Below are positions 7,101-12,474 of a stretch of 15,270 nucleotides of DNA, one piece after another (position 1 is the first letter of the stretch; each line of letters opens with the position of its first letter). Position numbers and translations under genes: made by a program. Where the stretch lies: the NCBI GenBank assembly GCA_021826655.1, contig JAKAZC010000026.1, positions 1 to 15,270 on the forward strand, read 5' to 3'. The stretch is from Actinomycetes bacterium. GTDB lineage: Bacteria; Actinomycetota; Acidimicrobiia; Acidimicrobiales; RAAP-2. The notes under the pieces were generated by a model. The model saw only the letters and a list, made by a program, of their open reading frames with translations. It ran no database searches and was not told the origin of the DNA.

Positions 7101-7481
7101 GCGCTCGGTCTGGTCCGGGGCCGTCCGTTCGACGGACTCCGCTCGACGGACTGGTCCGTGCTCGACGGGACGGCGCCCTCCATCGAGTCCGCCGTCGTCG
7201 ACCTGAGCGGACGGCTCGCCGGTGCCTGCCTGCGGTCCGGGGACCCGAGGGGCGCGGAGTGGGCAGCCCGTCGCGGCCTGGTGGTGAGTCCGTACGACGA
7301 GCGTCTCTACCGCATGCTGCTCCGATCAGCCGACGCGGCCGGGAACCCGGGCGGGGTCGAGTCGGTGATGGCGGAGCTGGTCCGGGTCGTCGCCGACGAG
7401 ATCGAGCCCCTCGAGTCCGTCCATCCGAGCACACTCGCGCTGTACCGCTCCTTGAGCCGACGACGGACCGGGACGATCTGA
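4191..7481 (+). CDS. Membrane-anchored LysM / degenerate FtsK-like / BTAD (SARP-type) regulator
   Basis: A 1096-residue multidomain protein whose GTG start overlaps the TadG-like stop by 4 nt. Three membrane segments lie near residues 18-40, 67-90 and 111-128. A LysM peptidoglycan-binding domain follows at about 195-251 (VHVVAGRETLWSVAEVRLG...WIRPGWELLLP). A Pro-rich stretch leads to a probable fourth membrane segment at 346-363, followed by an Arg-rich region. Residues 525-735 resemble the FtsK/EccC-like domain seen in LysM-BTAD proteins (VLVNLEGVGSLVVGGDRRDAEG), but the P-loop GxxxxGK[ST] is missing. Asp/Gly-rich linkers precede an OmpR-type winged helix (about 858-950) and a BTAD helical domain (about 955-1092). 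This predicts LysM outside the membrane and the DNA-binding part inside, as if linking wall state to transcription. The domain calls are solid; regulation of the tad genes is inferred from position. Confidence 0.85.
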   Translation: MSRESRRSATGAPFVARAGAAAALVLVCIGVPIWLVELGGLPFAHVDPTAPFRAALGGPGDARTVASWLGQVALVLAWSAWSWTATCIVLEARYWRSGRSSAHVPGIRTLHWAVAGLVGTAFAFGAMARSSHGLHPVGSRATGGRITVSAGAGPSTGLHASRTSGSPSEAPRSGAVPAPGAVGATPTSAAPGGAVHVVAGRETLWSVAEVRLGSARRWREIAQLNYDRLQSDGGRLGGDHWIRPGWELLLPRLDREEASTPGTGTAVVHVGVVHEQSSARRPTPAHPSVPPAPLRPTTPLGPPANGRTGRRHPGAPTVPGDRSIEGDVHRAAGPAEAGPPIGRGHPVVPVVPVGAGIVGVGISDLIDRLRRVQQRHREPGSRIRLPDSVLRQFEQRLRVGDGAQVVRSVEEAVRCYVEGGSRVPVGVVLGAKVSESEVELVIEEGAAVSDPPRGFRRVSDTSSVVVSRSVLDGSDGANGWGGANGSDGANGWGGANGSDGANGSDGWGGARRPHARRWGREGRPFPLPTLVTIGRSEGRVVLVNLEGVGSLVVGGDRRDAEGITRALALELATSRWSSCFDLVLVGFGLDLARLDRVSVTSSVGPLVADLSWRSLRRSVRLDDLGFSSVLEARCLDRDGAWDPVVVICGPGVPAADIEALLAISGERAGGIAVLAVSDAADADAVSDAADGRVRSVHARPGRSNPSLEILGELLEPQRVSIAEVNGVARLLEVAGHGIGGDTGDTDDTGDTDPHSGSGPHRDPSPDPVGAARKGDPTRSVADDPVAPQPGPRASDREPGAAVRTVTAYTGRDNGASARIGDMGGRGSRAAASDGEQVHARSRRVHHGGWSTCEPGSSEVEVAVLGPVEIRGAAREFTRAWARELVVYLALHPGGAANDVWATALWPERMMAPSSLHSTASVARRSLGKAMDGSDHLPRSHGRLALGPSVGTDWGRFTALAAQEDPVAWAEALGLVRGRPFDGLRSTDWSVLDGTAPSIESAVVDLSGRLAGACLRSGDPRGAEWAARRGLVVSPYDERLYRMLLRSADAAGNPGGVESVMAELVRVVADEIEPLESVHPSTLALYRSLSRRRTGTI
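5607..5720 (+). repeat. 36/18-bp in-frame tandem repeat (Gly-Ala-Asn-Gly-Ser-Asp)
   Basis: Two perfect 36-bp copies (5607-5642, 5643-5678) are followed by an 18-bp half unit (5679-5696) and a 24-bp variant (5697-5720). They encode alternating GSDGAN and GWGGAN units at residues 473-510 of the LysM-BTAD protein, a flexible linker before its FtsK-like domain. The perfect nucleotide identity suggests recent expansion. Confidence 0.92.
6213..6260 (+). repeat. 21-bp direct repeat in LysM-BTAD gene
   Basis: A 21-bp unit starting GCCGTCTCCGAC occurs at 6213-6233 and again at 6240-6260, separated by GCCGAC. It encodes AVSDAAD-AD-AVSDAAD at about residues 675-690, near the end of the FtsK-like domain. 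Confidence 0.85.
6411..6446 (+). repeat. 9-bp in-frame tandem repeat (Asp-Thr-Gly/Asp)
   Basis: Four 9-bp units (GACACGGGC, GACACGGAC, GACACGGGT, GACACGGAC) encode DTGDTDDTGDTD at residues 741-752. This is an acidic linker between the FtsK-like domain and the DNA-binding part of the LysM-BTAD protein. Confidence 0.9.
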
Positions 7482-7608
7482 CCCGCCCCCTCGCCCCCCG
7501 GGCCCCGCGCCCGTCCTGCGTTCCACCCGGGACGGCCGGTCGAGTCCGGCACCCGGTTCCGCGGCCGGCGAAGGGACCCCGGACCCCGATTCCGCCTGGA
7601 CCCGGCCC

Positions 7609-7624
7609 CTCCGGCACCCCGGAG
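7609..7624. terminator. Weak hairpin between convergent genes
   Basis: A perfect 6-bp stem CTCCGG-CACC-CCGGAG lies in the 149-nt gap between the LysM-BTAD stop (7481) and the convergent F420 enzyme stop (7631). A second small inverted repeat, GCCGG-N6-CCGGC, lies at 7535-7550. Neither has a T-tract, so the terminator call rests mainly on position. Nothing else recognisable is present in the gap. Confidence 0.25.
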
Positions 7625-7630
7625 CGTGGC

Positions 7631-8665
7631 CTACAGGGCGAGCTCGGCGATGGTCCGGAGCGTCTGCACGTCGCCTGACACCAGCAGGCTGGTGGCTATC
7701 GACTCGCGCCACCGCTCGATGTCGTCTCGGATCTTCTCCTTCGGTCCGATGAGCGCGGTGTCCTCGATCAGTTTGGTGGGGACGGCGGCGGCGGCCTCGT
7801 CCTTGCGGCCCTCGAGGTAGAGCTCCTGGATCTTGGTGGCCTCGGCCTCGTAGCCCATGCGGGAGAAGACATCGAAGTGGAAGTTCATCGACTTGGCGCC
7901 CATCCCGCCGATGTAGAGGGCGAGCATCGGCCGCATGAAATCGGCCGCCTGCTCGACGTCGTCGTGCAGGATGGTGGCGGCGAACGCGAACACCTCGAAG
8001 ACCTCGGCGGTACACCGCGCTCCCGGGCGGGCGAAGCCCTCGTCGAGGTAGGGCTGGTAGGCGTCGACGGCACCGGGGGAGAAGAAGATCGGGAACCAGC
8101 CGTCGGCGATCTCCGCTGCCAGCGCGATGTTCTTGGGCCCTTCTGCACCCATCACGATCGGGATCTCGGAGCGCAGTGGGTGTGTGATGGGCTTGAGCGC
8201 CTTGCCCAGGCCGGTGCCGCCCGGGTAGGGGAGGGGGTAGTGCGGGCCCTCGCTGGAGACGACGTCCTCGCGTGCGATGACTTGACGAACGATGTCGATG
8301 TACTCGCGGGTGCGGGCAAGCGGCTTCTCGAAGCTCTGCCCGTACCATCCCTCGACGACCTGGGGGCCGGACACGCCGAGTCCGAGCACGAAGCGCCCGC
8401 AAGACAGGTGGTCCATGGTGAGAGCCGCCATCCCCATGGCCGTCGGGGTGCGGGCCGAGAGCTGGCAGAGTGCTGTGCCCAGCCGGACCCGCTCGGTCTG
8501 CGACCCCCACCAGGCGAGCGGTGTCAGCGCGTCCGACCCGTAGGCCTCGGCCGTCCAGATCGAGTCGAAGCCCAGGCGCTCTGCCTCCGCCACCTGGTCG
8601 GCGGCCCCCGGGGGCGGACCGGAGCCCCAGTAGCCCAGCTGCAGCCCGATCTTCAGATCCTTCAT
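7631..8665 (-). CDS. LLM-class F420-dependent oxidoreductase, Rv3520c-like
   Basis: A 344-residue luciferase-like monooxygenase fold enzyme, expected to use cofactor F420 in the cytoplasm; its substrate is unknown. Seen in sequence: MKDLKIGLQLGYWG at the N-terminus, LGFDSIWTAEAYGSDALTPL (31-50), LGTALCQLSARTP (62-74), LGLGVSGPQVVEGWYGQ (94-110), LARTREYIDIVRQV (116-129) and VMGAEGPKNIALAAEIADGWFP. These match, from memory, the Rv3520c family of mycobacteria, which lies in the cholesterol-catabolism region there. The ATG has GGGGAGGA (complement of 8670-8677) upstream. It is last in a leftward set after CYP125 and a second LLM gene, with a 90-nt gap that may hold its own promoter. A role in steroid metabolism is inferred from context. 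Confidence 0.88.
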   Translation of the reverse strand: MKDLKIGLQLGYWGSGPPPGAADQVAEAERLGFDSIWTAEAYGSDALTPLAWWGSQTERVRLGTALCQLSARTPTAMGMAALTMDHLSCGRFVLGLGVSGPQVVEGWYGQSFEKPLARTREYIDIVRQVIAREDVVSSEGPHYPLPYPGGTGLGKALKPITHPLRSEIPIVMGAEGPKNIALAAEIADGWFPIFFSPGAVDAYQPYLDEGFARPGARCTAEVFEVFAFAATILHDDVEQAADFMRPMLALYIGGMGAKSMNFHFDVFSRMGYEAEATKIQELYLEGRKDEAAAAVPTKLIEDTALIGPKEKIRDDIERWRESIATSLLVSGDVQTLRTIAELAL

Positions 8666-8695
8666 TGCTTCCTCCCCGGGGGACGTGATGCGGAA

Positions 8696-8704
8696 ACCCT
8701 AGCA
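8696..8704 (-). promoter_or_regulatory. Possible extended -10 promoter for the Rv3520c-like gene
   Basis: On the minus strand the 9-mer TGCTAGGGT matches the extended -10 pattern TGnTAnnnT, about 31 nt upstream of the ATG at 8665. It lies in an AT-rich patch (8691-8720) that stands out in this GC-rich DNA. No good -35 element is seen. Confidence 0.3.
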
Positions 8705-8735
8705 ATCCCAATTGTTTGACAGCCGTGTAGGAACC

Positions 8736-8748
8736 GACCCGCCGGGTC
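8736..8748 (-). terminator. Small hairpin downstream of the second LLM gene
   Basis: The inverted repeat GACCC-GCC-GGGTC lies 8-20 nt after the TAG stop of the 8756-9649 gene. The stem is only 5 bp with no T-tract, so any termination would be partial. Together with the candidate promoter at 8696-8704 it hints that the last gene may be a separate unit. Confidence 0.2.
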
Positions 8749-8755
8749 ACTCCGC

Positions 8756-9649
8756 CTAGCGCAGCGGTGCGATGAACTCCTCGGCGTACCGCTCGCACTG
8801 GTCGAGGCGCTTGGCCCGGAAGGTCTCGGGGGTGTCGCCGTCCTCGGCCTCGGCCAACATCCACGGGGCGCACAGCAGGTCGGTCACCCCGGCGTCCTCG
8901 AGCCGCTTGTACAGGTCGAGGTCGGGGAAGGCCTTCACAGCCAGGTACATGGCGAAGTCGTCGTTCGACCTGCCGACCTGGTCCAGCGCCTCCCGGACCA
9001 TGGCCACCTGGGCGAACGCCTCGTCGGGGAATGCGGCCCCGGTGTTGATCCAGCCGTCGCACAGGGTGGTGGCCCGGCGCAGGGCGGGCTCGGAGTCACC
9101 TCCCCCGAGGATCGGGACCGGTGCGGTCGGTGCCGGGTTCATCTGGCACTCGGGCACGTCGTAGTGGGTCCCGTGGTACTCGACCCATCCACCTCTCCAC
9201 AACGCGCGCAGCGCGGGGATCATGTCGTCGAGTCGCCTGCCCCGGTTGTGGAAGTCCTGTCCGGTCTGTACGTACTCCTCCTTGCACCACCCCACCCCCA
9301 CGCCCAGCCGAACCCGGTTGTCGGACAGCACCGCGGCGGTGCCCACCGACTTGGCCACCGTGATGAGGTCACGCACCGGCGCGATGTAGATGCCGGTGGT
9401 GAAGGTCACCTCGGTCGTCACGGCGGCCAGGGAGGAGACCAGGCACATCGGATCGGGCCACTCGGTCTCCTTCTCCCAGAAGGGCGCGCCGTCGGGCGCC
9501 GTCGAGTACGTGTACTTCGACTCGAGCTCGCGCGGGTTGAAAAGGTGGTCGGACAGGTAGACGCCGTCGTAGCCCAGACGGTCGGCGGCGAGCGTCAGCG
9601 CCCGTACGTCCTCGAGGGGGAGGAACTGGACTGCTTGGTGGAAGCGCAT
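8756..9649 (-). CDS. LLM-class F420-dependent oxidoreductase (second, divergent subgroup)
   Basis: A 297-residue luciferase-like enzyme, probably F420-dependent. Visible family features are LAADRLGYDGVYLSDHLF (20-37), TGIYIAPVRDLITVAKSVGTAAVLS (85-109), NRVRLGVGVGWCKEEYVQTG (111-130), RGRRLDDMIPALRALW (136-151), VPILGGGDSEPALRRA and LCDGWINTG. It is clearly a different subgroup from the neighbouring 344-residue enzyme; a placement near the Rv2161c-type group is possible but uncertain. It lies 85 nt downstream of the CYP125-like gene on the same strand, so the two are probably co-transcribed. The GAGG near its ATG is closer than ideal. The substrate is unknown; a role with the steroid genes is inferred from location. 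Confidence 0.85.
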   Translation of the reverse strand: MRFHQAVQFLPLEDVRALTLAADRLGYDGVYLSDHLFNPRELESKYTYSTAPDGAPFWEKETEWPDPMCLVSSLAAVTTEVTFTTGIYIAPVRDLITVAKSVGTAAVLSDNRVRLGVGVGWCKEEYVQTGQDFHNRGRRLDDMIPALRALWRGGWVEYHGTHYDVPECQMNPAPTAPVPILGGGDSEPALRRATTLCDGWINTGAAFPDEAFAQVAMVREALDQVGRSNDDFAMYLAVKAFPDLDLYKRLEDAGVTDLLCAPWMLAEAEDGDTPETFRAKRLDQCERYAEEFIAPLR

Positions 9650-9734
9650 GGGCCTCGGCTTTCGGAGGAGGTCGGAGGGACGCAGCCGCCACGACGGGCG
9701 TGCGACCCTGGACGGCGGCGGACGGGAGGAGCGG

Positions 9735-10961
9735 TCAGCCCACCGGGGCCGACGGTGCGAAGGCCACGGGGATGTGCTTGACCCCGTTGATGAAGTTGGA
9801 CCGGAGCCGCTGGACGTCGCCGTCGAGGTGGATGTCGGGCATCCGGTCGAGCAGGCGGTCGAACATCACCCGGATCTCCATGCGGGCCAGGTTGGCACCC
9901 AGGCAGAAGTGGGGTCCGCCGCCGCCGAAGGCCATGTGGTTGTTGGGGGTGCGGCCGATGTCGAACCGGTCTGGATCGGCGAAGGCCGTCTCGTCCCGGT
10001 TTGCCGAGATGTGCCAGAACACGACCTTGTCACCGGCGGTGATGGTCTGGTCGCCCAGCACCACGTCGGCACTGGCCTGGCGGCGGAAGTGCATCACCGG
10101 GGACACGAAGCGGAGCATCTCCTCCACGGCGTCGGGCAGCAGGGACCGGTCGGCCTGCAGGCGCGCCCACTGGTCGGGGTGGTCGAAGAAGGCCACCATC
10201 GCCCCCGAGATGAGGTTCCGGGTCGTCTCGTTGCCCGCCACGGCCAGCAACATGAAGAAGAGGTCCAGCTCGAGCTGACTCAGGCTGTCGCCGTCCATCT
10301 CCGCCCCGGTCAGCACGCTCAGCAGGTCGGCGTGGGGATCGAGCCGCTTCTGCTCGCAGAGCTGGTCGGCATAGGCGAACAGCTCCATGGCCGCCTGGCC
10401 CGCCGCCTCGGCGGACACCTGGTACTCGGGGTCGTCGGCACCGATCATCCGGTTGGACCAGTCGAACACGAGGTGTCGGTCCTCCTGCGGGACCCCGACC
10501 AGGTCGGCGATCACCTGGAGCGGGAGCTCGGCCGAGATCTGCTCGACGAAGTCGGCGGTGCACTGCTCGCACACGCCGTCGAGGATGGCGTCGGTGGCGC
10601 TGGCCACCTTGGCCTCGAGGTCCCGGATCATCCGCGGGGTGAAGCCCTTGTTGACCAGTCGTCGGTAGCGGGTGTGCAGCGGCGGGTCCATATTGACCAT
10701 CATCATCCGCTGCTGCTCCAGGAGGTCCTCGTCGAAGTCCTTGAAGAGCGAGGTCCGGCGGGACGAGGAGAAGTGCTCGTAGTCGCGGTTGACCCCGACG
10801 CAGTCGTCGAACCGGGTGACCGCCCAGAACCCTCCGCCGTCGCTCTCGGGGTCGGGGTGCCAGAAGACCGGTGCCTCGCGGCGGAGCTGGGCGAACCAGT
10901 CGTAGGGCACGCCGGCGACGAAGTTCCCCGGGTCGCAGAGGTCGATGTCGGCCAGATCCAT
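9735..10961 (-). CDS. cyp125: Cytochrome P450, CYP125-like (steroid C26-monooxygenase family)
   Basis: A 408-residue soluble P450. Diagnostic motifs are the I-helix AGNETT (242-247), the ExxR pair E281-R284 in EEMLR, and the haem-binding FGGGGPHFCLG (345-355) with Cys353 as thiolate ligand. Several stretches resemble Mycobacterium tuberculosis CYP125 as I recall it: GGGFWAVTRFDD, NMDPPLHTRYRRLVNKGFTPRM, FVEQISAELPLQVIADLVGVPQEDR and WSNRMIGADDPEY. CYP125 oxidises C26 of cholesterol or cholest-4-en-3-one, the first step of side-chain breakdown. The ATG has AGGGGGA (complement of 10968-10974) as ribosome-binding site. It is read divergently from an igr-like operon, whereas in M. tuberculosis cyp125 heads that operon. 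CYP142 or another sterol P450 is the main alternative; P450 status is certain, the CYP125 call likely. Confidence 0.88.
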   Translation of the reverse strand: MDLADIDLCDPGNFVAGVPYDWFAQLRREAPVFWHPDPESDGGGFWAVTRFDDCVGVNRDYEHFSSSRRTSLFKDFDEDLLEQQRMMMVNMDPPLHTRYRRLVNKGFTPRMIRDLEAKVASATDAILDGVCEQCTADFVEQISAELPLQVIADLVGVPQEDRHLVFDWSNRMIGADDPEYQVSAEAAGQAAMELFAYADQLCEQKRLDPHADLLSVLTGAEMDGDSLSQLELDLFFMLLAVAGNETTRNLISGAMVAFFDHPDQWARLQADRSLLPDAVEEMLRFVSPVMHFRRQASADVVLGDQTITAGDKVVFWHISANRDETAFADPDRFDIGRTPNNHMAFGGGGPHFCLGANLARMEIRVMFDRLLDRMPDIHLDGDVQRLRSNFINGVKHIPVAFAPSAPVG

Positions 10962-11051
10962 GTGGTATCCCCCTGGGTGGAACGTCCGTCCGCCCGTACC
11001 GACGCCGGTCCGCTGTGGCCGGGGCGACTGCCCGGGCGGCAGTGACGTTTC

Positions 11052-11065
11052 TAGAACGTGTATCA
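11052..11065. promoter_or_regulatory. KstR-like operator candidate
   Basis: TAGAACGTGTATCA fits the KstR (TetR-family cholesterol repressor) pattern TnnAACnnGTTnnA at 7 of 8 fixed positions; the mismatch is A for T at 11062. It sits in the AT-rich core between the divergent CYP125-like and igr-like genes, where such a repressor would control both directions. No kstR gene is in the window, so the call rests on motif and position. Confidence 0.4.
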
Positions 11066-11297
11066 GTTAGCATAGGACAGCCGTACCCGGGCCTCCAACG
11101 GAAGGGGGTCCGGTGGCACGCCGAACGACGGCCCGGACGAGCCGGTCGCGGGGGAGGCACGGGGCGGGGACGCTACCGTGGCCGACCCTCCCGCATCCGA
11201 GCACGCACGGCGCCGCGCGGGCGGCGACACCGACCGGACGTCGACCCACGATCCGGGCACGCACCTGAGCCGACCGCGACCGCACCGGGCGCCGAGT

Positions 11298-11303
11298 GGA
11301 GGG
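11298..11303 (+). promoter_or_regulatory. Ribosome-binding site deciding the FadE29-like start
   Basis: GGAGGG lies 10 nt before ATG 11314. An in-frame GTG at 11296 is possible but overlaps this site and would add six residues not typical of the family, whose proteins begin M-x-x-x-x-TPEQ. Confidence 0.6.
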
Positions 11304-11313
11304 AACCCACACC

Positions 11314-12474
11314 ATGCACCTCGAAGAGACGCCGGAACAGCTGAACCTGCGAGCGGAGCTCCGGGCCTACTTCGCCGAGCTGCTCACTCCCGAGGTGCGC
11401 CACGCCCTCGACTTCGAGCCCGAAGGGGGCGAAACCTTCCGCACGGTCGTCCGCCGGATGGGGACCGACGGGTGGCTGGGCATCGGGTGGCCCGTCGAGT
11501 ACGGCGGCCAGGGCCGTCCCGCGACCGACCAGTTCATCTTCTTCACCGAGGTCCAGCGGGCCCGGGCGCCGTTCCCCTTCGTGACGCTGTCCACCGTCGG
11601 CCCGATGCTCATCACCCACGGGACCGAGCAGCAGAAGAAGTTCTTCCTGTCGGGCATCCTGGCCGGTGAGATCAACTGCGCCATCGGCTACACCGAGCCC
11701 GGTTCCGGCACCGACCTGGCCTCCCTGCGCACCCGCGCGCTGCTCGACGGCGACGAGTGGGTGGTGAACGGGAGCAAGATCTACACCAGTGGCGCCGACC
11801 AGGCCGACTACATCTGGCTCGCCTGCCGGACGGACCCCGATGCCCCCAAGCACAAGGGCATCTCCATCCTGCTGGTGCCCACCGCGTCACCGGGCTTCTC
11901 GTGCACGCCGATCGTGACGGTGGGTGGGGTGGCCACCACGGCCTCGTACTACGACGACGTCCGCGTGCCGAGGGACGCGCTGGTCGGCGACCTCCACGGG
12001 GGGTGGCGGCTCATCACCGGGCAGCTCAACCACGAGCGGGTGGGACTGGCCGCGGTCAGCGCCCTCGCCTTCCGGTTGTGGGACGAGACCGCGGCGTGGG
12101 TGGCCGAACAGGGACTGGTCGACGTCGGTTGGATCCAGGCCGACCTGGCCCACACCTACGCGTTGCTCGAGGCGCAGAAGCTGCTGACCTGGCGGATGAC
12201 GGCGGCGGTGGCCACCGACACGCTCGGTGCCGCCGACTCGTCCTCGGTCAAGGTGTTCGGAACCGAGTCCACGGTCGAGATCTACCACAAGCTCCTCGGG
12301 ATCGTGGGGTCCGCCGGCTATCTCAGCCCCGGGTCGCCCGGTGCGGTGCTCCACGGCGATCTCGAACGGGCGGGGCGCCAGGCCCAGATCAACACGTTCG
12401 GTGGCGGGGTCAACGAGATCCAGCGGGAGATCCTGGCGACGGCCGGCCTCGGCATGAAGCGGAGTGCGCGATGA
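11314..12474 (+). CDS. chsE2: Acyl-CoA dehydrogenase, FadE29/ChsE2-like (catalytic subunit)
   Basis: A 386-residue flavin acyl-CoA dehydrogenase. It starts MHLEETPEQLNLRAELRAYF and shows RRMGTDGWLGIGWPVEYGGQG (48-68), the flavin/substrate motif AIGYTEPGSGTDLASLRT (123-140), DADYIWLACRTD-type sequence (164-174, with Q at the second residue here) and the C-terminal TFGGGVNEIQREILATAGLGM (361-381). All resemble FadE29 (ChsE2), which with FadE28 (ChsE1) forms a heterotetramer that introduces a double bond into the 3-carbon steroid side chain CoA thioester. The catalytic base is expected at Glu241 in LNHERVGLA; the MCAD-type position is Gly here, as in this subgroup. It is first in its operon and overlaps the ChsH2-like gene by 4 nt. 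Family assignment is strong; the exact substrate is inferred. Confidence 0.87.
   Translation: MHLEETPEQLNLRAELRAYFAELLTPEVRHALDFEPEGGETFRTVVRRMGTDGWLGIGWPVEYGGQGRPATDQFIFFTEVQRARAPFPFVTLSTVGPMLITHGTEQQKKFFLSGILAGEINCAIGYTEPGSGTDLASLRTRALLDGDEWVVNGSKIYTSGADQADYIWLACRTDPDAPKHKGISILLVPTASPGFSCTPIVTVGGVATTASYYDDVRVPRDALVGDLHGGWRLITGQLNHERVGLAAVSALAFRLWDETAAWVAEQGLVDVGWIQADLAHTYALLEAQKLLTWRMTAAVATDTLGAADSSSVKVFGTESTVEIYHKLLGIVGSAGYLSPGSPGAVLHGDLERAGRQAQINTFGGGVNEIQREILATAGLGMKRSAR

Larger units (their letters stand above)
10962..11313. other. Divergent control region between cyp125-like and igr-like operons
   Basis: This 352-bp stretch separates divergent starts and carries no convincing gene. 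An AT-rich island at about 11046-11077 is the most promoter-like part and contains the KstR-like site. On the minus strand TATGCT (complement of 11069-11074), and on the plus strand TAGCAT (11068-11073), are -10-like, but neither has a good -35. From 11080 to 11295 the sequence is GC-rich leader with no clear structure. If transcription starts near the island, the rightward mRNA has a leader of roughly 230 nt. Confidence 0.6.

Noticed and set aside
8706..8719. TCCCAATTGTTTGA considered as a second KstR-like site
   Set aside because: It matches only 6 of 8 fixed positions of TnnAACnnGTTnnA, too weak in an isolated AT-rich patch.
8714..8719. A perfect TTGACA on the plus strand as a promoter -35
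   Set aside because: No -10 follows at 16-18 bp and both flanking genes are on the minus strand.
7326..9062. A 578-codon open frame on the minus strand overlapping the Rv3520c-like gene
   Set aside because: Its translation is Arg/Gly/Pro-rich with no family signature and runs through two well-recognised genes in another frame; it is a GC-driven shadow frame.
9648..11045. A 465-codon plus-strand open frame antisense to the CYP125-like gene
   Set aside because: The translation has no recognisable domain and lies fully opposite a gene with clear P450 motifs.
11178..11669. A plus-strand frame starting in the leader of the FadE29-like gene, possibly a leader peptide
   Set aside because: It continues deep into the dehydrogenase gene out of frame, is Arg/Pro-rich and has no convincing ribosome-binding site or motif.
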